Source: Orobanche coerulescens
Lineage: Eukaryota > Streptophyta > Magnoliopsida > Lamiales > Orobanchaceae
Length of the DNA: 64,000 nt
Direction: 5' to 3'
Assembly: GCA_033398695.1 (NCBI GenBank)
Contig: CM065809.1
Span: 175,078,501-175,142,500, forward strand
The position numbers were made by a program, and so were the translations under genes. The notes under the pieces are model-generated. The model searched no databases and was not told the DNA's origin. It was given only the letters and a program-made list of their open reading frames with translations. Numbering within the stretch: position 1 is the stretch's first letter; each line of letters starts with the position of its first letter. Below are positions 10,166 through 22,040 of the stretch, piece after piece.

Positions 10166-12011
10166 TAGCAAAGCATATCGTGTTTATAATATTAGAACGA
10201 ATAAAGTTGAAGAGTCCATACATGTTAAATTCAATGATATGATCTCACCCCCGAGAAAGGTAGAATACTTTGATGATGCAGGTACTTTTCCGGACCCCTC
10301 ACCCGAAGTGAAGAAAATTTCGGAAATCGAAACGAACACAATCGTTGATTTACCGAAAGATTGGAGGCACATCAAAGACCATCCAAAGGATCTCGTGATT
10401 GGAAACATTGAAGACGGTGTTCAAACCCGAAGGAGAACCACCGAATTTATGGCTCATTGTGCTTTTGTATCCGAAATAGTTCCCAAGAATATATCCGAAG
10501 CTCTCGATGATGAAAGTTGGGTGATGGCAATGCAAGAAGAGCTAGTGCAATTCAAGCACAATAATGTATGGAATTTAGTTCCCGCTCCTAAAGATAAAAC
10601 AATTATCGGAACTAAATGGGTACATAAAATCAAGAGTGACGAAGACGGCTATCCAATTCGAAATAAATCTCGTTTGGTCGCTCAAGGATATAATCAAGAG
10701 GAAGGTCTTGATTACGAAGAAAGTTTTGCTCCCGTGGCTCGACTCGAAGCCATTCGCTTGCTATGTGCATTTGCCGCCCATAAGAAGATCAAACTATTTC
10801 AAATGGATGTGAAAAGCGCATTCTTGAATGGGTTCATTCAAGAAGAAGTCTACGTCAAGCAACCTCCCGGTTTTGAAGATCATCATTTTCCGGATCATGT
10901 CTACAAGCTCAACAAGGCACTCTACGGGTTGAAGCAAGCACCCCGAGCATGGTATGATCGTTTAAGTCAATTTTTAATTGCAAATGATTATAAAAGAGGC
11001 AAAGTCGATAATACCTTGTTTGTTAAAATATTGAATGATGATATACTTGTATGCCAAATCTACGTTGATGACATTGTATTTGAAGCTACTAATGAATCTT
11101 TGTGCCAAGATTTTTCTAATCTTATGAAAGGAGAGTTCGAAATGAGTATGATGGGAGAATTAACGTTCTTCCTCGGGCTTCAAATCAAGCAATGCGAAGA
11201 TGGAATTTTTATCCATCAAACGAAGTACTCAAACGACCTCCTCAAGAAATTCAATATGGAAAGTAGCAAGGTGATATCTACACCAATGTCTTCATCACTA
11301 AAGCTTGAGAAAGATGAAAATGGCAAATCCGTAGATCAAAAATTATATCGAGGTATGATCGGATCTTTGTTATATTTGACTGCATCTAGGCCAGATATAA
11401 TATTTGCTACATGTCTATGTGCTCGATTCCAAGCTAATCCCAAGGAATCACATTTAACTGCTTGCAAACGCATTTTTCGTTACTTGAAAGGAACTATTGG
11501 ACTAGGTCTATGGTATCCTTCTTGCTTGGATTTTAATTTAATTGCATATAGTGACGCCGATTTCGGCGGATGTAAAATTGACAAAAAGAGTACTAGTGGT
11601 ACATGTCATTTTGTTGGATCATGTTTAATATCTTAGGGAAGTAAAAAGCAAACCAGTGTAGCATTGTCTACAGCTGAGGCCGAATATGTCGCTGCAGGGA
11701 GCGCCTGCGCTCAAGTGTTATGGATTAAAAATCAACTCCGCGACTACGGCATACATTTTGAAAATACCCCTATCCTATGTGATAACACTAGTGCAATTAA
11801 TTTGAGCAAAAATCCTGTGTTGCATAGTAGAACCAAACATATAGATATTAGACATCACTTTCTACGTGATCATGTTCAGAAAAAAGATATCTGTTTAATT
11901 TTTGTCGGGACGAAGGACCAACTTGCTGACATTTTTACAAAACCTCTTCCCGAAGAATCATTTAATTCCATTCGTTTACAACTTGGTATGGGACATGTAG
12001 ACAACTTTTGA
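10140..12011 (+). pseudogene. pol: Element A Pol: reverse transcriptase and RNase H part
   Basis: The copia RT domain ([32 protein letters not shown], catalytic YVDD at 11061-11072) continues into RNase H ([31 protein letters not shown]). An in-frame TAG at 11634-11636 replaces a Trp codon kept in the copy at 19450. Otherwise the frame is open to 12011. Together with the break at 10140 this makes the copy non-functional without repair. Confidence 0.9.
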
Positions 12012-12391
12012 AATAAGTTTACTACTCAAAATATCAAAATCCCTGATTCGGTTCACTCGCTAGCGCACGCTAGCTTCACTTTCTTAACGCGCGCTAAAAC
12101 TTGCTTTCGATAGCGTACGCTAATTTCACTCCATTGCGTACGCTAATTAAAATCTCTTCAAATTCCTTATTCGCTCATCGATACCCAAAGAAGCTTTTCA
12201 TTTTATACCTAACGTACGCTAACTCTTGGTTCCTAGCGTACGCTAACTAAAAATCCGTTGACTATATATATTCCGTACAACCCAGAAACACACTCATCCT
12301 TTCTAACGCACGCAATCGTAAGAACACTCTTTTCGGAGAAATCCTAGCCGCTAATCGGATTCTTCAAACTTCCTCAATTCCTCTCCGATTG
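12012..12391 (+). repeat. pol/env-like spacer with second palindrome cluster
   Basis: This non-coding spacer holds seven copies of the LTR palindrome (about 12060, 12086, 12111, 12135, 12211, 12235, 12306), here mostly with a TA centre. A TATATATA string at about 12266 could be a core promoter for the downstream ORF; that is inference. Equivalent spacers lie at 19830-20209, 27622-28000, 35331-35703, 40121-40504 (minus) and 47781-48160 (minus). Confidence 0.75.
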
Positions 12392-13662
12392 ATGTCGAGC
12401 AAGAATCGACAAGCCATGGGAAAAACATACAATAACCTAAAACGTCCTCTCAACGCACAATATGATGCGACTCGATTCATCTCATCCACCGCATCGAGGG
12501 TATTCTTTGAAATCCTTCCACAAGAACACACTACGGACTGTTATTTCTTCAATCTTTCGAGTCTGGAACGGGTAAATATCGATATCTCTAATTTCTTCTC
12601 TTCGCTTGGAATTGCCCGTTTTGTAGAATGTAAAAACCCCATTTTCCCTGAACTTGTCCGAGAATTCTACGCCAATCTCCATGTGGCCGACAGTGAAGGG
12701 TCTTCATCCCTTGTTTTAGGAAGTTTTGTTGGAGGAACACGAGTGACAGTTTCCTCGGATATTTTGTCGCAAATTTTTGGTTTATCATCCGACGGATTTG
12801 TGTGTACTGGAAAAACTATTGCCGAGGATACTGGAGTCGGGGAAATCGATGTCAAAGAGTTCCTTAGCTCAAAGGCTGTTATTGACATAACGGACGATTT
12901 CTTCGAAAACAATGATTTTGGGATCAACATTCGTCTACTCCTAGTAGCTCTCACAAAGTGCTTAATGCCGAAGGTGAATACCCAGCACAAATTAGTGGGA
13001 GTCGACAAGCATGTGGTGTATCGAGTTCTTAATGATGATCAAGTGAATTTTGCCGATATCATCATCAGCTGGATGAAGGTGAAGGGCGACCTTTTTCGGT
13101 CGAAAAACTACGCATCTCGCTCCCGCAAGGCTGGAATGCCTTATGGCTCCATTCTCACGGCCATATTCGCCACCACGTCCATTTGTCGAAAGACAAGGCT
13201 GTCCCCGTCTCTCTCGGTCATGAGATTTCGGACTCTTCGCTTAAGGCTATGCACTATGTCCGGACGTCCAACCGAGGCTGGATCCTATTCCCGTATCTTC
13301 GCGACGACGACCAAGTGGAAAAAGGATCGCGCATGCCTACTGCAGAGGAGAAAATCACTCGCCGGGGACCTCATACTCTTCGAGAGATGCAAACCGAGGA
13401 GTTCGTGAGGAAGCCCACTTCGAAAGGGAAGCGCCCGATGAGAGATGTTGTCACGGAGGAAGAGGAAAGCGACCTTTGCGCTCGGATGCGGAGCATCGAG
13501 ACCTCTCAGGCTGAAATTCGAGAGGATGTTCGGGCTCTACGTTCGGAAGTCCGGGAAGTGCGCGGGTTGATCTCCGATTTCATCCGTTTCACACACCCTT
13601 CGTTCCTTTTCCCTCGTCCTCTTCCGACCCTGCTCCTTAGATTTGAGGATTTTGATGCTTGA
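12392..13662 (+). pseudogene. Element A env-like ORF
   Basis: This ORF lies after pol, where Sireviruses carry their env-like gene. The N-terminal about 265 codons (SSKNRQAMGK... to PYGSILTAIF) resemble the 'putative plant transposon protein' domain. The C-terminal part has a Glu/Arg-rich coiled coil (SIETSQAEIREDVRALRSEV). No signal peptide or membrane helix is seen, so envelope function is not supported. The frame shifts near 13170, where four bases are missing relative to the copy at 20982, and again near 13610. I take ATG 12392 as the start. Confidence 0.75.
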
Positions 13663-14001
13663 TTGTAGAATCTTATTGTTCGAATAATCTTTATGTCTCA
13701 TGTCATGAAAACTCTATGTATTGCTTGAAATTCCATCTTAATGATATTCGCATTTCACTTCATTTGGTATTTGTTGTTTACGAGTATTGTTATTTACGTA
13801 ATTTCGCTTTGAATAATGGCATTTTCGTTGATATTCGTTATAATGCAACAATTCAGGGGGAGTACCTTTTTGTTTATGTCAAAAAGGGGGAGAATACTCC
13901 AAAAACCGAAATATACTAATATATCGAACAAGTTGCCTTGATTCGAATCATTTAAAATGTTTTTGCAGGTATAAATTAAATGTTTTGACATCATATATGG
14001 G
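13663..14001 (+). other. Element A 3' UTR with multiple polypurine tracts
   Basis: Two G-rich purine tracts (13856-13862 and 13881-13892) resemble the repeated polypurine tracts of Sireviruses. The final tract next to the 3' LTR is missing, because the sequence switches to inverted LTR pieces after GACATCAT at about 14000. An 86-codon open stretch covers these tracts and is not considered a gene. Confidence 0.7.
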
Positions 14002-14002
14002 T

Positions 14003-14212
14003 AGCGTGCGCTACCCATATACTAGTAGCGCCCGCTAACGGAAGATACGTATGTCTGACAGTCATTGCGGCAAGTGAAGTCACCGATGGATAGCGACGTT
14101 ACCCGTATGCGTGCGCTATCCATCGTGTGACTTCACTGCCGCAAATGACGTCTGGCCGTATACGTATCTTTCGATAGCGTGCGCTACTAGTATATGGGTA
14201 GCGTGCGCTAAC
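14003..14212. repeat. Hairpin of inverted LTR segments (unit 1)
   Basis: A 28-bp near-palindrome (TATATGGG...CCCATATA around one 12-mer) opens the region. LTR sequence then runs on plus and folds back on minus, with arms of about 90-100 bp centred near 14105. Several arm bases look corrupted compared with 21836-22035. Confidence 0.8.
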
Positions 14213-14378
14213 TGTGTTTAGCTCCTTCAAAATAATATTGGTCTGAGATTGATCTTATTAAATGTTTTGAATGTAATAATCATCAAAATACATTTTGAGT
14301 CAACAATCTCCCCCTTTTTGATGATGTCAAAACATTTAATTTATACCTGCAAAAACATTTTAAATGATTCGAATCAAG
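14207..14378 (-). mobile_element. Start of an LTR, polypurine tract and 3' UTR piece on minus (unit 1)
   Basis: On minus, a 3' UTR fragment is followed by the polypurine tract AAAAAGGGGGAGAT (14319-14306) and the first about 100 bp of an LTR (TGTTGACTC from 14305). This is the correct 3' LTR junction of a minus-strand element. Confidence 0.8.
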
Positions 14379-15303
14379 TCATTCAATGTTAGCGCACGCT
14401 AAGCAACTACAGTTAGCGCACGCTATACAATCCATATTAACGCGCGCTATCGATCTTTGACTTGGCTTCTCTGAACGGTCACAAAGACTGTTGCAACGGT
14501 AAAATAGTATGGCTAGCGTGCGCTAGTCATGTATCAGTAGCGTGCGTTAACGTCTGGTCAACAAGTCTTCAATCTTGACTTTGAAAATGTCCGTTTGTCT
14601 CTCCAACGACTCTTTATCCAACGGCTAGATTTGAGATTAGCGTGCGCTAGCAAGTATGCATAGCGTGCGCTAGCATTAATTAATTCCAACTTTTCCAGAT
14701 TTTGCGGATCTTCATTGACTCTTGGCTTCCAACGGTAGAAAATCAAACGGTAATATGCTGACTCCTTTTAGCGTGCGCTAATGCCTATACCTTAGCGTGC
14801 GCTAATAATTTCTTTCGAACGCACGTTACCACGTAGCGTCGTAAGATCCTTGACATATTGAGTCCGGTAGCTCCGGACTATCGACCGTGATATCGGTAGC
14901 GTGCGCAAGAGCCGAGTAGTAACGTGCGCTATATCCTTGTTTTAGCGATAGAAAGTTGATGTATGTAGCGTGCGCAAGATCCATTTCCGATTTCCTTCCA
15001 AACCTCACTGTCTTCTGGAATAATGCGATAGCGTGCGTTAATATGGATTGTATAGCGTGCGCTAACTGTAGTTGCTTAGCGTGCGCTAACATTGAATGAC
15101 TTGCGTGCGCTATCCATCAGGTGACTTCACTTGGCTGCAGCTGACTGTCTGGGCTGTACATGTATCTTTCGATAGCGTGCGCTACTAGTATATGGGTAGC
15201 GTGCGCTAACTGTGTTTAGCTCCTTCAAAATAATATTGGTCTGAGATTGATCTTATTAAATGTTTTCAATGTAATAATCATCAAAATACATTTTGAGTCA
15301 ACA
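14379..15303 (-). mobile_element. Element B-type LTR, mostly minus, with a plus-strand patch
   Basis: A 65-bp plus-strand patch (14379-14442) is joined inside one palindrome copy to minus-strand LTR sequence. That segment covers the first about 860 bp of the LTR and ends at the LTR start at 15303. The palindrome array appears here as TAGCGTGCGCTA. Confidence 0.8.
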
Positions 15304-15663
15304 ATCTCCCCCTTTTTGATGATGTCAAAACATTTAATTTATACCTGCAAAAACATTTTAAATGATTCGAATCAAGGCAACTTGTTCGATATATTAGTAT
15401 ATTTCGGTTTTTGGAGTATTCTCCCCCTTTTTGACATAAACAAAAAGGTACTCCCCCTGAATTGTTGCATTATAACGAATATCAACGAAAATGCCATTAT
15501 TCAAAGCGAAATTACGTAAATAACAATACTCGTAAACAACAAATACCAAATGAAGTGAAATGCGAATATCATTAAGATGGAATTTCAAGCAATACATAGA
15601 GTTTTCATGACATGAGACATAAAGATTATTCGAACAATAAGATTCTACAATCAAGCATCAAAA
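15304..15663 (-). other. Minus-strand polypurine tract and 3' UTR (unit 1)
   Basis: This is the reverse complement of the element 3' UTR, with intact polypurine tracts at about 15306-15319, 15420-15432 and 15452-15460. Confidence 0.75.
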
Positions 15664-16625
15664 TCCTCAAATCTAAGGAGCAGGGTCGGAAGAGGACGAG
15701 GGGAAAGGAAACGAAGGGTGTGTGAAACGGATGAAATCGGAGATCAACCCGCGCACTTCCCGGACTTCCGAACGTAGAGCCCGAACATCCTCTCGAATTT
15801 CAGCCTGAGAGGTCTCGATGCTCCGCATCCGAGCGCAAAGGTCGCTTTCCTCTTCCTCCGTGACAACATCTCTCATCGGGCGCTTCCCTTTCGAAGTGGG
15901 CTTCCTCACGAACTCCCGGCCAGATCTCTCGAAGAGTATGAGGTCCCCGTGAGTGATTTTCTCCTCTCGCAGAGGCATGCGCGATCCTTTTCCACTTGGT
16001 CGTCGCGAAGATACGGAATAGGATCCACCTCGGTTGGACGTCCTGACATAGCCTTAAGCGAAGAGTCCGAAATCTCATGACCGAGAGAGACGGGGATGCC
16101 TTTGTCTTTCGACAAATCGACGTGGTGAAAACTGAATATGGCCGTGAGAATGGAGCCATAAGGCATTCCAGCCTTGCGGGAGCGAGATGCGTAGTTTTTC
16201 GACCGAAAAAGGTCGCCCTTCACCTTCATCCAGCTGATGATGATATCGGCAAAATTCACTTTATCATCATTAAGAACTCGATACACCACATGCTTGTCGA
16301 CTCCCACTAATTTGTGCTGGGTATTCACCTTCGGCATTAAGCACTTTGTGAGAGCTACTAGGAGTAGACGAATGTTGATCCCAAAATCATTGTTTTCGAA
16401 GAAATCGTCCGTTATGTCAATAACAGCCTTTGAGCTAAGGAACTCTTTGACATCGATTTCCCCGACTCCAGTATCCTCGGCAATAGTTTTTCCAGTGCAC
16501 ACAAATCCGTCGGATGATAAACCAAAAATTTGCGACAAAATATCCGAGGAAACTGTCACTCGTGTTCCTCCAACAAAACTTCCTAAAACAAGGGATGAAG
16601 ACCCTTCACTGTCGGCCACATGGAG
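15664..16625 (-). pseudogene. Env-like ORF, B type, truncated (unit 1)
   Basis: The ORF is uninterrupted for 237 codons from 16619 (ADSEGSSSL...) and then frameshifted in the C-terminal part. It carries the variant KGIPVSLGHE, against KAVPVSLGHE in plus-strand copies. The N-terminal about 90 codons are missing: at GAG (16623-16625) it joins the 3' end of gag on plus. Confidence 0.8.
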
Positions 16626-19600
16626 TTCATAATATCAATGTTCATTCAAAGTTAAGAACCATCAAAGTTAAGCAAATATGGGTTCCTAAAGGGACAATTG
16701 TTCCGAATGCTATAAGCATAGTTAACTTTGGAGGACCCAAACGGGCTTGGGTACCGAAACAACCGAGAAACTCTATTTTTGTAGGTACCGGCACCAAGGA
16801 AAAACAAGTGGTACATTGATAGCGGATGCTCAAGGCACATGTGCGGCTCCGAGGACTTATTTGAAGACCTCGAATATCAAGATCAAGGACATGTGACCTT
16901 TGGAGATAATCAAAAGGGAAAAATCAAAGGCATCGGCAAAGTCGGTAAGGAACCTTCTCCTTCTATCAACAAAGTATTGTTTGTTGAAGGTTTGCATCAT
17001 AATCTTCTTAGCGTTTCGCAACTTTGCGATGAAGGTTTTAAAATTCTCTTTGAACAAACGCATTGCACGGCATTTAGAAATAATAAAATTGCATTCATTG
17101 GGTTGAGATGTGGAAACATCTATATTGTTGATCTTAATGATAAGAGTTCATTTAATGAAAAATGTCTTATTACTTTGGATGATAATGCATATCTATGGCA
17201 TCGAAAATTGGGGCATACTTCTTTACCTATTATTTCTATTTTATCTAGACACGACCTTGTTCGTGGATTACCCAAACTCAAGTTTGATAGAAAGCATTTG
17301 TGTGAATCATGCATAAAAGGGAAACACACTCGAGAATCGTTTAAACCAAAATTCGAGGTTTCCACTAGTCGCGTTCTTGAACTCGTGCATATGGATTTGA
17401 TTGGACCATCTAGACATGTTAGTTTAAATGGTAAACTTTACACTTTGGTTATTGTTGATGATTTCTCTCGATTTACTTGGGTTAGATTTTTAGCACATAA
17501 GGATGATGATGCATTTTCCGAATTCTCTAAATGGTGTCGTTTGGTATCAAATGAGAAAAACCTCTCCATAATTTCTATTCGCACCGATCACGGAGGTGAA
17601 TTTGATTGCACTCCGTTTGAACTTTTATGTGATAAATATGGTATTAATCATAACTTTTCGGCTCCTAGAACACCTCAACAAAATGGAGTTGTTGAAAGGA
17701 AAAACCGATCTTTGGAAGAAATGTCGAGGACAATGCTTAATGAATACTCTCTTCCACGATATTTTTGGGCCGAAGCAATTTTTACGGCATGCTATGTGAT
17801 TAACCGGGTTCACGTTCGTAGAACTCATCTTAAAACCCCGTATGAATTATGGAAGGGCAAAAAGCCCAATATTGCTTATTTTCATCCTTTTGGTTGCAAT
17901 GTATTTATTTTGAACAATGGCAAGGATAACTTAGGCAAGTTTGATGCCAAATCCGACTCCGGAATATTTCTTGGCTATTGTACTAATAGCAAAGCATATC
18001 GTGTTTATAATATTAGAACGAATAAAGTTGAAGAGTCCATACATGTTAAATTCAATGATATGATCTCACCCCCGAGAAAGGTAGAATACTTTGATGATGC
18101 AGGTACTTTTCCGGACCCCTCACCCGAAGTGAAGAAAATTTCGGAAATCGAAACGAACACAATCGTTGATTTACCGAAAGATTGGAGGCACATCAAAGAC
18201 CATCCAAAGGATCTCGTGATTGGAAACATTGAAGACGGTGTTCAAACCCGAAGGAGAACCACCGAATTTATGGCTCATTGTGCTTTTGTATCCGAAATAG
18301 TTCCCAAGAATATATCCGAAGCTCTCGATGATGAAAGTTGGGTGATGGCAATGCAAGAAGAGCTAGTGCAATTCAAGCACAATAATGTATGGAATTTAGT
18401 TCCCGCTCCTAAAGATAAAACAATTATCGGAACTAAATGGGTACATAAAATCAAGAGTGACGGAGACGGCTATCCAATTCGAAATAAATCTCGTTTGGTC
18501 GCTCAAGGATATAATCAAGAGGAAGGTCTTGATTACGAAGAAAGTTTTGCTCCCGTGGCTCGACTCGAAGCCATTCGCTTGCTATGTGCATTTGCCGCCC
18601 ATAAGAAGATCAAACTATTTCAAATGGATGTGAAAAGCGCATTGTTGAATGGGTTCATTCAAGAAGAAGTCTACGTCAAGCAACCTCCCGGTTTTGAAGA
18701 TCATCATTTTCCGGATCATGTCTACAAGCTCAACAAGGCACTCTACGGGTTGAAGCAAGCACCCCGAGCATGGTATGATCGTTTAAGTCAATTTTTAATT
18801 GCAAATGATTATAAAAGAAAAAGTCGATAATACCTTGTTTGTTAAAATATTGAATGATGATATACTTGTATGCCAAATCTACGTTGATGACATTGTATTT
18901 GGAGCTACTAATGAATCTTTGTGCCAAGATTTTTCTAATCTTATGAAAGGAGAGTTCGAAATGAGTATGATGGGAGAATTAACGTTCTTCCTCGGGCTTC
19001 AAATCAAGCAATGCGAAGATGGAATTTTTATCCATCAAACGAAGTACTCAAACGACCTCCTCAAGAAATTCAATATGGAAAGTAGCAAGGTGATATCTAC
19101 ACCAATGTCTTCATCACTAAAGCTTGAGAAAGATGAAAATGGCAAATCCGTAGATCAAAATTATATCGAGGTATGATCGGATCTTTGTTATATTTGACTG
19201 CATCTAGGCCAGATATAATATTTGCTACATGTCTATGTGCTCGATTCCAAGCTAATCCCAAGGAATCACATTTAACTGCTTGCAAACGCATTTTTCGTTA
19301 CTTGAAAGGAACTATTGGACTAGGTCTATGGTATCCTTCTTGCTTGGATTTTAATTTAATTGCATATAGTGACGCCGATTTCGGCGGATGTAAAATTGAC
19401 AAAAAGAGTACTAGTGGTACATGTCATTTTGTTGGATCATGTTTAATATCTTGGGGAAGTAAAAAGCAAACCAGTGTAGCATTGTCTACAGCTGAGGCCG
19501 AATATGTCGCTGCAGGGAGCGCCTGCGCTCAAGTGTTATGGATTAAAAATCAACTCCGCGACTACGACATACATTTTGAAAATACCCCTATCCTATGTGA

Positions 19601-19829
19601 TAACACTAGTGCAATTAATTTGAGCAAAAATCCTGTGTTGCATAGTATAACCAAACATATAGATATTAGACATCACTTTCTACGTGATCATGTTCAGAAA
19701 AAAGATATCTGTTTAATTTTTGTCGGGACGAAGGACCAACTTGCTGATATTTTTACAAAACCTCTTCCCGGAGAATCATTTAATTCCATTCGTTTACAAC
19801 TTGGTATGGGACATGTAGACAACTTTTGA
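16626..19829 (+). pseudogene. pol: Pol copy, unit 2 (most intact A-type pol)
   Basis: It begins in the last about 190 bp of gag. The protease motif is at about 16818, followed by a 663-codon open frame from 16839 that covers integrase and much of RT. Unlike copy A, it keeps VDDFSR and the region around 17960. The frame breaks at about 18818 (bases lost before the YVDD segment) and about 19160 (one A lost); RNase H is open from 19173 to 19829 with the Trp codon intact. Confidence 0.88.
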
Positions 19830-20209
19830 AATAAGTTTACTACTCAAAATATCAAAATCCCTGATTCGGTTCACTCGCTAGCGCACGCTAGCTTCACTTT
19901 CTTAACGCGCGCTAAAACTTGCTTTCGATAGCGTACGCTAATTTCACTCCATTGCGTACGCTAATTAAAATCTCTTCAAATTCCTTATTCGCTACTGGAC
20001 AGTCCAGTAAGCTTTTCATTTTATACCTAACGTACGCTAACTCTTGGTTCCTAGCGTACGCTAACTAAAAATCCGTTGACTATATATATTCCGTACAACC
20101 CAGAAACACACTCATCCTTTCTAACGCACGCAATCGTAAGAACACTCTTTTCAGAGAAATCCTAGCCGCTAATCGGATTCTTCAAACTTCCTCAATTCCT
20201 CTCCGATTG
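19830..20209 (+). repeat. pol/env-like spacer, unit 2
   Basis: Same palindrome cluster as 12012-12391. One stretch (about 19993-20010) reads CTACTGGACAGTCCAGTAAG in place of the copy A sequence, a local substitution with its own short inverted repeat. Confidence 0.7.
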
Positions 20210-21460
20210 ATGTCGAGCAAGAATCGACAAGCCATGGGAAAAACATACAATAACCTAAAACGTCCTCTCAACGCACAATATGATGCGACTCGATTCATCT
20301 CATCCACCGCATCGAGGGTATTCTTTGAAATCCTTCCACAAGAACACATTACGGACTGTTATTTCTTCAATCTTTCGAGTCTGGAACGGGTAAATATCGA
20401 TATCTCTAATTTCTTCTCTTCGCTTGGAATTGCCCGTTTTGTAGAATGTAAAAACCCCATTTTCCCTGAACTTGTCCGAGAATTCTACGCCAATCTCCAT
20501 GTGGCCGACAGTGAAGGGTCTTCATCCCTTGTTTTAGGAAGTTTTGTTGGAGGAACACGAGTGACAGTTTCCTCGGATATTTTGTCGCAAATTTTTGGTT
20601 TATCATCCGACGGATTTGTGTGTACTGGAAAAACTATTGCCGAGGATCTTTGAGTCGGAAATCGATGTCAAAGAGTTCCTTAGCTCAAAGGCTGTTATTT
20701 ACATAACGGACGATTTCTTCGAAAACAATGATTTTGGGATCAACATTCGTTACTCCTAGTAGCTCTCACAAAGTGCTTAATGCCGAAGGTGAATACCCAG
20801 CACAAATTAGTAGGAGTCGACAAGCATGTGGTGTATCGAGTTCTTAATGATGATAAAGTGAATTTTGCCGATATCATCATCAGCTGGATGAAGGTGAAGG
20901 GCGACCTTTTTCGGTCGAAAAACTACGCATCTCGCTCCCGCAAGGCTGGAATGCCTTATGGCTCCATTCTCACGGCCATATTCAGTTTTCACCACGTCGA
21001 TTTGTCGAAAGACAAGGCTGTCCCCGTCTCTCTCGGTCATGAGATTTCGGACTCTTCGCTTAAGGCTATGCACTATGTCCGGACGTCCAACCGAGGCTGG
21101 ATCCTATTCCCGTATCTTCGCGACGACGACCAAGTGGAAAAAGAATCGCGCATGCCTACTGCAGAGGAGAAAATCACTCGCCGGGGACCTCATACTCTTC
21201 GAGAGATGCAAACCGAGGAGTTCGTGAGGAAGCCCACTTCGAAAGGGAAGCACCCGATGAGAGATGTTGTCACGGAGGAAGAGGAAAGCAACCTTTGCGC
21301 TCGGATGCGGAGCATCGAGACCTCTCAGGCTGAAATTCGAGAGGATGTTCGGGCTCTACGTTCGAAAGTCCGGGAAGTGCGCGGGTTGATCTCCGATTTC
21401 ATCCGTTTCACACACCCTTCGTTTCCTTTCCCCTCGTCCTCTTCCGACCCTGCTCCTTAG
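20210..21460 (+). pseudogene. Env-like ORF, A type (unit 2)
   Basis: The N-terminal 147 codons are open, then several small deletions near 20648-20760 break the frame. From 20780 a 226-codon frame runs to the natural stop (TAG at 21458) and includes the coiled coil. This copy shows the intact middle join (AIFSFHHVDLSKDK) that is broken in copy A. Confidence 0.8.
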
Positions 21461-21820
21461 ATTTGAGGATTTTGATGCTTGATTGTAGAATCTTATTGTT
21501 CGAATAATCTTTATGTCTCATGTCATGAAAACTCTATGTATTGCTTGAAATTCCATCTTAATGATATTCGCATTTCACTTCATTTGGTATTTATTGTTTA
21601 CGAGTATTGTTATTTACGTAATTTCGCTTTGAATAATGGCATTTTCGTTGATATTCGTTATAATGCAACAATTCAGGGGGAGTACCTTTTTGTTTATGTC
21701 AAAAAGGGGGAGAATACTCCAAAAAGCGAAATATACTAATATATCGAACAAGTTGCCTTGATTCGAATCATTTAAAATGTTTTTGCAGGTATAAATTAAA
21801 TGTTTTGACATCATATATGG
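21461..21820 (+). other. 3' UTR, unit 2
   Basis: Same as 13663-14001, with G-rich polypurine tracts at about 21676 and 21701. Confidence 0.7.
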
Positions 21821-21821
21821 G

Positions 21822-22040
21822 TAGCGTGCGCTACCCATATACTAGTAGCGCACGCTATCGAAAGATACATGTACAGCCCAGACAGTCAGCTGCAGCCAAG
21901 TGAAGTCACCTGATGGATAGCGCACGTTACCCATATGCGTGCGCTATCCATCAGTTGACTTCACTTGGCTACAGCTGACTGTCTGGGCTGTACATGTATC
22001 TTTCGATAGCGTGCGCTACTAGTATATGGGTAGCGTGCGC
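21822..22040. repeat. Hairpin of inverted LTR segments (unit 2, cleanest copy)
   Basis: Plus-strand LTR from about 21836 is mirrored by minus-strand LTR to 22035. Arms are about 95-100 bp with one or two mismatches, around a short centre at about 21929-21941. Both turn points are copies of the 12-bp palindrome. Confidence 0.88.

Noticed and set aside
13659..13919. 86-codon ORF in the 3' UTR, similar in all units
   Set aside because: It spans the polypurine tracts, starts inside the preceding ORF, and is alike only because the UTR copies are alike.
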